64,000 nucleotides of DNA from assembly GCF_900176275.1 (NCBI RefSeq), contig NZ_FWXD01000017.1, positions 21,975 through 85,974 of the forward strand, given 5' to 3'. Shown here in pieces: positions 25,570-33,073 of this stretch (position 1 is its first letter; each line of letters begins with the position of its first letter). The DNA comes from Andreprevotia lacus DSM 23236. Lineage in GTDB: Bacteria; Pseudomonadota; Gammaproteobacteria; Burkholderiales; Chitinibacteraceae. The position numbers were made by a program, and so were the translations under genes. A model generated the notes under the pieces. That model saw nothing but the letters and a program-made list of their open reading frames with translations. It made no database searches and was not told the origin of the DNA.

Positions 25570-26388
25570 TCAGCTGGCGCTATCCGCTGCCATTTCCGCC
25601 AGCGCGGCCTGGATCAGCCGCCAGGCGATGCTGGCGCGCGAGGGCAGCTCGGGCAGCGCATCCGGGCTGAACCATTGTGCATCTTCGATTTCACCCGGCT
25701 GCGGCACGATGTCGCCAGACACGTAATCGGCGAAAAACGCCAGCATCAAGGAGTGCGGAAACGGCCAGGACTGGCTCTGGAACCAGCGCAGATTGGTGAT
25801 GCGCAGGCCGACTTCCTCTTGCACTTCGCGGTGCACGCAATCCTCGACCGATTCACCCGGCTCGACGAAGCCGGCCAGCGCGCTGTACACGCCGGGGCGG
25901 AACTGCGGCGAGCGGCCCAGCAGCAGCCGGTTGCCATGGCGGATCAGCACCATCATGGCCGGTGAAATGCGCGGGTACATGCGGTGTTCACACGCCGGGC
26001 AGACCTTGGCCATTTCACCGGGGAGCAAACGGGTGGCGGTGCCACAACGGCCGCAAAAGCGGTGGTCCCTGTCCCAGTGCACCAGTTGTTTGGCGCGGAT
26101 GGCAACGGCAAACAGTGCGTCGTCCAGCAGCCCGTGCGCCGCGCGCAGCGACAGCGCCTGCACGCCCTCGGGCACGGCCGTGCCGGCAGGCCATGCCAGC
26201 AGCCGGCACGGTGTGCCGGCCAGTTCGCCTATCGTGGCATCCAGTTCGGCTGCTGGCATGGCCGCCAGCGCGGCCCATTCCGGCAAACGATGCCCGGCAG
26301 TCAGCAACAACTCCTCGCCGAGCAGCGCAAACACATGCGCGGTGGCGGCAGCATCGGGGGCAGTGAACAGGGGCAGGAAGGTGCTCAT
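25570..26388 (-). CDS. nudC: NADH pyrophosphatase / RNA-decapping Nudix hydrolase
   Basis: This 272-residue NudC hydrolyses NAD(H) and removes NAD caps from RNA 5' ends. The zinc site uses C112, C115, C130 and C133; the Nudix box GFVEPGESVEDCVHREVQEEVG runs from 173 to 194. The NudC-specific SQPWPFPxS motif is present as SQSWPFPHS at 205-213, with Ser replacing the usual Pro. It begins 12 bp after the fusion gene on the same strand, so it is the last member of the leftward five-gene operon. Confidence 0.95.
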   Translation of the reverse strand: MSTFLPLFTAPDAAATAHVFALLGEELLLTAGHRLPEWAALAAMPAAELDATIGELAGTPCRLLAWPAGTAVPEGVQALSLRAAHGLLDDALFAVAIRAKQLVHWDRDHRFCGRCGTATRLLPGEMAKVCPACEHRMYPRISPAMMVLIRHGNRLLLGRSPQFRPGVYSALAGFVEPGESVEDCVHREVQEEVGLRITNLRWFQSQSWPFPHSLMLAFFADYVSGDIVPQPGEIEDAQWFSPDALPELPSRASIAWRLIQAALAEMAADSAS

Positions 26389-26400
26389 GCCCCGAGTCTA

Positions 26401-28866
26401 TCAGCCAGCCGTGACCGTTGCAGTGTCGATTGTGTGCAGTGCGCCATCGTGAAAGCGCACCAGCTCGCCAGCCTGGAATGCTGCCGTCTGCGGCATTACC
26501 GCCGAGGGCCGGCCCAGCTCGCGCAGCAAGGTTGCACCGTGTGAGAGCTTGCCACCACTGCGCGCGATGACCGCGCTGGCGGCGCGATATTGCGCGTGCT
26601 GGCCAGGGTCCAATGTGTCGACGATCAGGATCTCGCGGCCGACACGACCTTCCACCAGCCCCGGCACGATGACGAAGCCATGCTGTTGCCCCTGCCCGCC
26701 GCTGCCGTCCTGCCAGAAGCTGTCGTTGCGGCTGCGGGCTGCCGGGTGCGGTGCAAACCAGTGCGGCCGCTCTGCTGCCGGCATGGCCTGATGCAGGCGA
26801 TGGAAGATGCGCATCAGATTGTCGCGATACCATTCACGCACGGCGATGCAATAGCCACGCACGCCGGGCAGCCCGCAGCGGAACGCCAGGCCGAGCGCGC
26901 CTTGTGCCGAAGGTATTGCGGTGAGCGGCAGTGGCGCGACGGCAGGGCGCGGTGTGGCCGGATCGCTTTCAAACGGCAAGCGGTGCGGCGCAGATTCGGG
27001 GGCGCGATAGCAGGTGGCCGGCTGGCCAAGCGCCGCGCCGCCACTGGTGGCAATGGCTGCGGCGATGCACAGGTTGCCCTGTACGGTGAACAGATAGAAG
27101 CGGCACAGCCAGTCGGCCAGCAATTGGCCGTCGGCGCCGCTGGCTTGCAGTACCTGCAGCTCGGCGTCGAAGCGTTGCAGGCCGGCGGGTAATTCCTGCA
27201 GTGCAGCGCGGCTGCGCCACAACATGCGCAGCAGGCGCGGGCCGTTGTGCAGCACCCGCCATGGCCGCAGGGGCAGGCTGGGCGCGGCACCGCCGATCTC
27301 GCCGGCATAGCCGCTGGACGGCAGGCCCCAATCGGCCAACCGGGCCAGGAACAGATCGCTGTTGATATAGCTGGCATCACCATGCACGGCGGTGAAGGGC
27401 TCGTTGTCGGCCAGCACACGGCTGTCCCAGCGTGCCCAGATGGCCGGAATGCTGGCGGCGGCATGGCGTTGCGCGCGCTCGATCAGCCGGCTGGGCTGCG
27501 GCGGCAGTATCTCGCCGATATTGGCCGCAGTCAGTTGCCGCCGCCACGGGTAAACCGTCACCGGCCGTGCCTGCAGCAAGTGCAGCTGCCTGCCATCCCA
27601 CGCCCATTCGATATCCAGCTGTGCATAGTGGAAGGTGCGCACCACCTGCTGCAGAAAATCCCACAGCCGCTGCCCGCTTAGTCCATGGCCGGGGGCCAGC
27701 TCGCCCTGATTCCAGTCGCCGCCCAGCCGCGAGCGTACCGCGCGTTGCGGTGTGGCTACGCCATCGGCCAGCGCGGACAGGTGCCCGCTTACCCATTCCA
27801 CCTCCACCGCCAGATGCCGGGCAAAGGCGATGCCCGATACCACGGGTTCGACGAAGCGCTGCACCACCACCTCGCCGATGCCGTCATCGAGCAGCGATTG
27901 CACCACCCCCGGCACGTCGGCAGCGGCCACGCGCAACAGGCTGCGCGTCAGCCCGGCGTTGGCGCAATCGGCCTGATCTTCGTGCGCGCCGGATGAGCGC
28001 ACGGCCCACAGCGCGTGGGGGTGTTGCGCCAGCAGCAGGGCAATGGCGGGGTCATCTGCCTGCCGTGCCGTCATGCGTGCCGGCACCGGCAGGCCGGCCA
28101 GCTCGGCCAGTTGCAAGCGGCCGGCCTTGCCGTGCGCCGGGAAGGATGCTTGCTGCGCGCCGCGCTGCTCCAGCCATGCAGCAAAGCCGGCCGCATCATC
28201 CAGCCACGGGTAATGTCCCCAGTCTGGCTGCAAGGTGATGGCCAGATCGGCGCGGCACAGTATGGCCTCCCACGCGGCAGCTTGTTGCCAGGCAATCACG
28301 CCGTCTGCGCCGCCCCACACCAGCTCGATGGGGCGGGTGATGCGGTCGAACAACTGCAACGCGCTTTCGGGCTGCACGATGTCCCAATAGGGCAGGAACG
28401 CGCGACAGTGGCGGTAACCGTCGGCAATCAGGCGGTAGCGTTCGGCTGGCCATGATTGGCGGCTGAACTGGTGCGCGCGCCACTGCGGCTGGTGGGCCAA
28501 GACCCGGTGCGCCAGCCGGCGCAAGGGTTGCCAGCGCATCAAGCGCGGCAGACGGCGAGTCCACAGGAAGGCGCCGACCGGCGATTGCAGCACGATACGG
28601 CTGAAATGATGCGGCGCTTTGACCGTGGCATGCAGCACCACCAGCGCATTGGCGCCGACGGCGTAAATCGCGCTGCCGGCTTGGGTCTGCGCCAGCAGGG
28701 CATCGGCCAGCTCGGCCAGACTCTGGCAGGGCGGCGCCGGATTGTCGCCAAAGCCGGGCAGCTCGACCGCTTGCGCCTGGTATTGCTGGAAGTGCGGCAG
28801 TGCATCCTGCCACCAGCGGGCACAGCTGCCGTTGCCGCCCAGCAGGTACAGCGTGGTTTGCATCAT
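26401..28866 (-). CDS. Alpha/beta-hydrolase-like domain fused to PEP-synthase-like phosphotransferase
   Basis: The protein has 821 residues in three parts. Residues 1-235 are an alpha/beta-hydrolase fold: oxyanion LLGGNGSCARWW, acid VWGGADGV, histidine DWGHYPWLDD. The nucleophile elbow reads VGANALV, with Asn where Ser is expected. Residues 240-460 are a PPDK/PEP-synthase ATP-binding domain (AVRSSGAHED, VVVQRFVEPVVSGIAF, DIEWAWDG, LLQARPVT). A middle region follows, then a C-terminal swivelling domain with SGGKLSHGATLLRELG and phosphorylatable His776. This order matches PEP synthases and rifampin phosphotransferases, not a hydrolase. The start ATG overlaps the upstream SRPBCC stop. The substrate is unknown. 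Confidence 0.85.
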   Translation of the reverse strand: MMQTTLYLLGGNGSCARWWQDALPHFQQYQAQAVELPGFGDNPAPPCQSLAELADALLAQTQAGSAIYAVGANALVVLHATVKAPHHFSRIVLQSPVGAFLWTRRLPRLMRWQPLRRLAHRVLAHQPQWRAHQFSRQSWPAERYRLIADGYRHCRAFLPYWDIVQPESALQLFDRITRPIELVWGGADGVIAWQQAAAWEAILCRADLAITLQPDWGHYPWLDDAAGFAAWLEQRGAQQASFPAHGKAGRLQLAELAGLPVPARMTARQADDPAIALLLAQHPHALWAVRSSGAHEDQADCANAGLTRSLLRVAAADVPGVVQSLLDDGIGEVVVQRFVEPVVSGIAFARHLAVEVEWVSGHLSALADGVATPQRAVRSRLGGDWNQGELAPGHGLSGQRLWDFLQQVVRTFHYAQLDIEWAWDGRQLHLLQARPVTVYPWRRQLTAANIGEILPPQPSRLIERAQRHAAASIPAIWARWDSRVLADNEPFTAVHGDASYINSDLFLARLADWGLPSSGYAGEIGGAAPSLPLRPWRVLHNGPRLLRMLWRSRAALQELPAGLQRFDAELQVLQASGADGQLLADWLCRFYLFTVQGNLCIAAAIATSGGAALGQPATCYRAPESAPHRLPFESDPATPRPAVAPLPLTAIPSAQGALGLAFRCGLPGVRGYCIAVREWYRDNLMRIFHRLHQAMPAAERPHWFAPHPAARSRNDSFWQDGSGGQGQQHGFVIVPGLVEGRVGREILIVDTLDPGQHAQYRAASAVIARSGGKLSHGATLLRELGRPSAVMPQTAAFQAGELVRFHDGALHTIDTATVTAG

Positions 28867-29303
28867 GGGCGTTCGCAATGGCGGCGCAGCGCCCGCAGCC
28901 GCCGGGTGGTTTCAAAATGGAAATAGCGCAGCATCAGCGGCTCCAGCCAGCGCAGCCAGGGCTGCGCGCTGATGTGGTAGCGAAAGCGTGCCTCGCAGCC
29001 GTGCTCTCCCGCCGGGTGGAACACCCAGCTGCCGGCAAAAGACTGCAGGAAGAACGGGCCGCGCGTCATGCTGATGGCGGCGCGCTCGCCCGGTTTGACG
29101 GACACGTAGGCCACTTCCATCTGCATGCCCAGCCAGCTGGTGATGCGTACCTGCACCCCGGCTGCTTCGCGTTGCGCGCCGTGCAGATAGCGGGCGCACC
29201 GTGTGAACGGGTCCCAGCTGCGGCGGTGCTGGTGGCTTTGTGACGCGGCATAGGCCTGTGCCGCCGGTACGGCAATGCTGCAGCGGGTGTCGATTACCGG
29301 CAT
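28863..29303 (-). CDS. SRPBCC-fold (START-like) ligand-binding protein
   Basis: This 146-residue protein is of the polyketide-cyclase/START-like fold, judged from the opening TRCSIAVPAAQAYAASQS, the central SWVFHPAGEHGCEARFRYHI strand pair and the long C-terminal helix FETTRRLRALRRH. It has no signal peptide. It may bind a hydrophobic ligand. It overlaps DUF4166 upstream by 10 bp and the fusion gene downstream by 4 bp, so translation is coupled. Confidence 0.72.
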   Translation of the reverse strand: MPVIDTRCSIAVPAAQAYAASQSHQHRRSWDPFTRCARYLHGAQREAAGVQVRITSWLGMQMEVAYVSVKPGERAAISMTRGPFFLQSFAGSWVFHPAGEHGCEARFRYHISAQPWLRWLEPLMLRYFHFETTRRLRALRRHCERP

Positions 29304-29833
29304 GGCGCACCGCCTGCCGGCAGTAGCCAGCCCTGATAGTGCAGCAGGTCCAGCGCCGGGCCGATGCCGATGCGCACGTCAAAATGCAGGCGGCCATCGT
29401 ATTCGCGCTCGATGGCCTGCACGCGCAGCGCCCAGCGGGCCGGCAGGCGCATGCCCAGCATGCGCGTGGCCACGCTGTGCTGTTCCAGCGTAGTGCGGTG
29501 GCGCGTGCTGGCCAGTTGCAGGCGGAAGGGGCCGAATGATTCGTACAGCGTGTCACCGTCGGCATGCTGGGTCGATGCCATGCGGCGCTGGCCAAAGCTG
29601 CGCTGCCACAGCTCCCGCTTGCCCCGCTCGCGCAATGTGATGCTGCAAGGCTGCCTGGTGCCCTCGGCCGGCAGGCGGCCCAGCCACAGCAGCACGCGCA
29701 GCCAGCGCTGGCTGGCCCAGCGCACGTCGGCTTCGCCCTGCCAATGCTGCTCGTGTTCGCGGTGCAGTTTTTGCAGCAGCGGTGCCAGCCTTGGGTAGTC
29801 GGCACCGAGTACGCGTTCATAGAGTGTGCTCAT
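29294..29833 (-). CDS. DUF4166 protein
   Basis: This 179-residue protein matches DUF4166 (opening LYERVLGADYPRLAPLLQKLH, central SITLRERGKRELWQRSF and YESFGPFRLQL). Its function is unknown; DUF4166 is often encoded next to or fused with TIGR01777-type epimerases, as here. There is no signal peptide or membrane helix. It starts 2 bp after the epimerase stop and overlaps the SRPBCC gene. Confidence 0.8.
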   Translation of the reverse strand: MSTLYERVLGADYPRLAPLLQKLHREHEQHWQGEADVRWASQRWLRVLLWLGRLPAEGTRQPCSITLRERGKRELWQRSFGQRRMASTQHADGDTLYESFGPFRLQLASTRHRTTLEQHSVATRMLGMRLPARWALRVQAIEREYDGRLHFDVRIGIGPALDLLHYQGWLLPAGGAPCR

Positions 29834-29835
29834 GA

Positions 29836-31263
29836 TCAGGCCTCCGCGCGCAGTGCGGCTTCAAGAGTGGGGTAGCGAAAGGCAAAGCCGCTTTCCTGCA
29901 GCCGGCGCGGGACCACGCGCTGGCCACCAACGAACAGCAGCGCCATTTCACCGGCCAGCCAGCGTATCGGCGCGGCCGGCACCGGCAGCAGCGCCGGGCG
30001 GTGCAGCACGCGCGCAGCGGTGCGGGCGAACTCGGCCTGCGGTTGCGCATCCGGGCTGACGGCGTTGTAGGCACCCTGCATGGTGGGGTCGAACAGCGCG
30101 CGGGCGATCAGCGCCACCACGTCGTCGCGGTGTATCCAGCTCATTACCTGCCGGCCGTTGCCCATGCGGCCACCCAGGCCAAGGCGGAACGGCAGCAGCA
30201 GCATGGGCAGCGAGCCACCGGGGCCGAACACCAGCCCCAGCCGCAGTACCACGCGGCGCAGGTTCATGTCGTCCACGCGCGCGGCGCTGGCCTCCCAGCG
30301 CTGGCACAGCTCGCCCATGAACTCGTCGGCCGCCGGGGCGGTTTCATCCAGTGCGACGCCATCCGGCCGGTCGCCGTAATAACCGATGGCCGAGGCATTG
30401 ACCAGCACCGCAGGGCGGCGATCTGCCGCGTGTATCCAGTCCACCAGCGCATCGGTCAGCCCGGCGCGGCTGCGCATCAGCGCGGCCTTGCGTGCCGCGG
30501 TCCAGCGCCCGCCCACCACCGGTGCGCCGGCCAGATTGATGACGGCATCGAACACCCAGCTGCGTGGCAGCCCGGCCACGCCGCGCACGCAACGCACCTG
30601 GCCGCCAAACTGGTACGCCACGCGCAGCGGGTCGCGGCTCAGCACCGTGACTTCATGCCCGGCATCCAGCAACTGGCGCACCACCTCGGCACCGATAAAG
30701 CCGGTGCCACCGGTCACCAGCACACGCCGGTGCGGGCCGACAAAGGCATTGGGTGCTGACGGCTGCACTCGCCCCAGTTGCAGTGCCGCCCAGCCATCAC
30801 GTACGCCGGACAGCGCCACGCCGATGGCGAACACGCTCAGCACCCGGCTGATCCAGCCATAGTCATGCCATTGCAACGCGGTGGGCTGTGGCCACCAGTA
30901 CAGCGCCGCATGCACGGCCAGCAAGCCGAACACTGCCCCGCCGTTGATGGCCAATACCGTATGCAACACGCGCTCGCTGGCCGGCAGCTTGCGCGAGTTG
31001 TCCTCCACCACGAAGTCCCACAAGGTCAGCCCGACCTCGATGCCGACCAGCCCGGCCAGCACCGGCAGCCACGCGCCATGCCATTCCAGCCACGCCAGCC
31101 CGCCGAAAACCACGCCATACAGCAGCGCACGCACCGCATGGATGGCCAGCTCGCGCCGCGCCGACGGCTGGCGCGGCAGCGCCACGGTCAGCTCGTGGTG
31201 ATAGAAGGTATCGAAGCCGCCCATCACCCCCTGCAACAGCAACAGTGCCAGTACCACGTCCAT
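29836..31263 (-). CDS. TIGR01777 SDR epimerase with N-terminal membrane domain
   Basis: This 475-residue protein begins with about four membrane helices (residues 1-150, for example VVLALLLLQGVMGGFDTFYHH). It continues as a TIGR01777 extended SDR: the Rossmann motif VTGGTGFIGAEVVRQLL near 183, the hallmark NLAGAPVVGGRWTAARKAAL, and the C-terminal family end (SGFAFRYPTLEAALR). The usual family length is about 300, so the membrane part is an added anchor. GGAGG precedes ATG 31263. It heads the leftward operon of epimerase, DUF4166, SRPBCC, fusion and nudC. NAD(P)-dependent chemistry on a membrane-associated substrate is likely; the substrate is unknown. Confidence 0.85.
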   Translation of the reverse strand: MDVVLALLLLQGVMGGFDTFYHHELTVALPRQPSARRELAIHAVRALLYGVVFGGLAWLEWHGAWLPVLAGLVGIEVGLTLWDFVVEDNSRKLPASERVLHTVLAINGGAVFGLLAVHAALYWWPQPTALQWHDYGWISRVLSVFAIGVALSGVRDGWAALQLGRVQPSAPNAFVGPHRRVLVTGGTGFIGAEVVRQLLDAGHEVTVLSRDPLRVAYQFGGQVRCVRGVAGLPRSWVFDAVINLAGAPVVGGRWTAARKAALMRSRAGLTDALVDWIHAADRRPAVLVNASAIGYYGDRPDGVALDETAPAADEFMGELCQRWEASAARVDDMNLRRVVLRLGLVFGPGGSLPMLLLPFRLGLGGRMGNGRQVMSWIHRDDVVALIARALFDPTMQGAYNAVSPDAQPQAEFARTAARVLHRPALLPVPAAPIRWLAGEMALLFVGGQRVVPRRLQESGFAFRYPTLEAALRAEA

Positions 31264-31323
31264 GATGTCCTCCCTTCCGTGCCGGGGCACGGCGTTGCGC
31301 AGATGATCCTATTTTATTCTGTA

Positions 31324-31343
31324 ATTTCTGTTTGTACAGAAAT
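31324..31343. promoter_or_regulatory. Candidate operator of the epimerase operon
   Basis: ATTTCTGT-TTGT-ACAGAAAT is a perfect inverted repeat (8-bp arms) 61 bp upstream of the first gene of the leftward operon, in an AT-rich patch. The CTGT...ACAG halves resemble a LexA box, but the spacer is 4 instead of 8 bases, so I do not call LexA. A MerR-type or other dimeric regulator is possible. The rest of 31264-31543 holds nothing I can identify. Confidence 0.45.
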
Positions 31344-31543
31344 AAAAGATGTCATGAGCACGCTGCTTGGCCTGAGAGGCGGTTGTGGTTGGTTTTGCAA
31401 CGATGTTCTTATTGGAAACTGAGCGAGCAATAGCTGATTTGCACAGCTACACGGTGAAGTGTCTGCACATGGAAGTGCTCTGACTTGCGTCGGTACGAGC
31501 AATAAACTTGGGGAGGGCGCTTGATGATTTCGGACTGAAGTGT

Positions 31544-31615
31544 CCTCGAAAGCAGGGCTCGAACCTGCGTCCAGCCGGTTAAGAGCCGGCCGCTCTACCA
31601 CTGAGCTATTTCGAG
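31544..31615 (-). tRNA. tRNA-Lys(CUU)-like gene, atypical
   Basis: A complete cloverleaf can be drawn on the minus strand. The acceptor is CTCGAAA/TTTCGAG; T8 and A9 follow. The D arm GCTC/GAGC has loop AGTGGTA, the anticodon arm GCCGG-CTCTTAA-CCGGC has anticodon CTT, the variable loop is TGGAC, and the T arm is GCAGG-TTCGAGC-CCTGC. It differs from ordinary bacterial tRNA-Lys: the first pair is C1:G72, the acceptor helix can extend three more pairs outward (GTC/GAC), and no CCA is encoded. It lies 34 bp behind the stop of the unrecognised gene on the same strand. Confidence 0.7.
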
Positions 31616-31649
31616 GACCTAGCCACTGTCTATGGATAAGCGCTGATCG

Positions 31650-33050
31650 TCAAGGGTGGCGACTTGTTGTTTTGCCAGAAAACCAGCCAGCCCTCTTCAT
31701 TGCTGCGGCCAGCGCCGGGTGGCCGACTGCAACGCCGTGGACCAGTTCTGGGGTCGGTATGAATGGCGCTGACTGGCGGGTTTCTTTTGGCGCTATCCAC
31801 CCTTTTGCTACTGGATCGACACCATGCTGTTTGCAGGTGGTTTCAACATCAACCTTGGTACATATTGCTTGCCCGGAAAGAACATCCCAAGGCGCGGGCA
31901 AGGCGGCCCAAACGGCAGTATCCGGGTCTAGTGACCCGCCGCTGAGGCGATGCCAGGCAGCCACATCCGCAGCCATCAGGCGCATGACTTTCCCGAGGCA
32001 AACCTCATTGACCAGCTGTTCCATGCCCAAAGCATAGGCAAGCGATAGCCATCCCGAACGTACCGTGTTCCATGCCCCGGCCAAGGCATTCCATGTGGTG
32101 GAGTCATCACCTCGCTTCACTATCATGCTGTCACGGTTGAAATTGCTTTTTTGCCACGTGACTTGCAGCAATGAGGAAATTTCTTCCAATTGCGCCAGAT
32201 AGTCTGTAAATAGCGTCCACTTTTCGGTGTTTTCGAGATGAGCAACCACATCGGGATCAGGCATGATTTGCGCAATGGCATACCAGCTTGGTGCAACGGG
32301 TGCTTGCCGGAAGCGATTTAGCAACATGGCGGCCACTTCATCATATGCGGACGCTTGGCCTTGATTGGTAAATATGCTTCGCCGATTCCGGGCTGCTGCA
32401 TAGTAAGCAATGAAACAGGCTGCGTCCGGCGATGTACAAAAATCCTCCCACCGAATCAAGGTCACCAGTCCGGCCTTGGCAATCCGTGTCGCAGCATATT
32501 TGCGCTGCTCCATTTGGTAGCACGCGAGCTTGCGTTCAAAACGCAGCAAAAAACGGAACAGCTTGTTATAGCGCCGCTTGGAAATATCCAGGCCAGCCAG
32601 CTTGCGCTGTTCTTCGTTGAGCCTATCTGCCTTGAAGTCGTTTGCGCCAACGGTCTTGCACAATGTTGCGGAGAGCTGTGCGATCAATGCCGCGACTTGA
32701 TCAGGATCGGCAGATGCCTCGGTGGACAGCTTCGGTATTTCCTGAAAAAGCTCCGCAGCTTTGGCTGTCTGCGCGCTTGGTGGTACCGGACGTTGAAACT
32801 CCTCAAGCATCGAGCTGAATTGATGCAGGCCACGTTTGAATGAGGTTGCTGCAACTTTTTCCAGTAGTGCTTTCTCTTGTGGCCGCAATGTTTCGCCAAG
32901 CGCTTCGAGCACCAGCTCAGCCACATCTTCGGGGCGAGGTCGGCGCTGCAAGGACTCAAAAAGTGGTTCAAGTCGGTTCATTCTTTGGCTACCCGGACGG
33001 ACGAGTTGTTGCTGCAACTTAACAGGCACTTCGCTTTTGCCAAACCACAT
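31650..33050 (-). CDS. Unrecognised 466-residue protein upstream of the tRNA
   Basis: I do not recognise this family. It is soluble, largely helical, with a basic middle region (LDISKRRYNKLFRFLLRFER) and a tryptophan-rich C-terminal half (TWNALAGAWNTVRSGWLSLA, then RLMAADVAAWHRLSGGSLDP and ELVHGVAVGHPALAAAMKRAGW). There is no signal peptide or membrane segment. By eye its base composition is clearly lower in GC than the neighbours and codon use is less biased, suggesting transfer. GGAG lies 13 nt before ATG 33050; M23 (MNRLEPLF) is an alternative start. No terminator separates it from the tRNA-like gene. Confidence 0.75.
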   Translation of the reverse strand: MWFGKSEVPVKLQQQLVRPGSQRMNRLEPLFESLQRRPRPEDVAELVLEALGETLRPQEKALLEKVAATSFKRGLHQFSSMLEEFQRPVPPSAQTAKAAELFQEIPKLSTEASADPDQVAALIAQLSATLCKTVGANDFKADRLNEEQRKLAGLDISKRRYNKLFRFLLRFERKLACYQMEQRKYAATRIAKAGLVTLIRWEDFCTSPDAACFIAYYAAARNRRSIFTNQGQASAYDEVAAMLLNRFRQAPVAPSWYAIAQIMPDPDVVAHLENTEKWTLFTDYLAQLEEISSLLQVTWQKSNFNRDSMIVKRGDDSTTWNALAGAWNTVRSGWLSLAYALGMEQLVNEVCLGKVMRLMAADVAAWHRLSGGSLDPDTAVWAALPAPWDVLSGQAICTKVDVETTCKQHGVDPVAKGWIAPKETRQSAPFIPTPELVHGVAVGHPALAAAMKRAGWFSGKTTSRHP

Positions 33051-33073
33051 CGGCGGAAATCAGCTCCAAGATA

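Noticed and set aside
31324..31343. LexA box
   Set aside because: The CTGT/ACAG halves are spaced 4 instead of 8 bases apart; I keep only an unnamed dyad.
31314..31601. 95-residue minus-strand ORF across the tRNA
   Set aside because: Its start (VERPALNRLDAGSSPAFED) is the typical artefact of translating a tRNA gene.
31544..31650. Classical tRNA-targeted genomic island
   Set aside because: Islands usually join the tRNA 3' end. Here the foreign-looking gene is at the 5' side, and no integrase or repeated tRNA end is visible.
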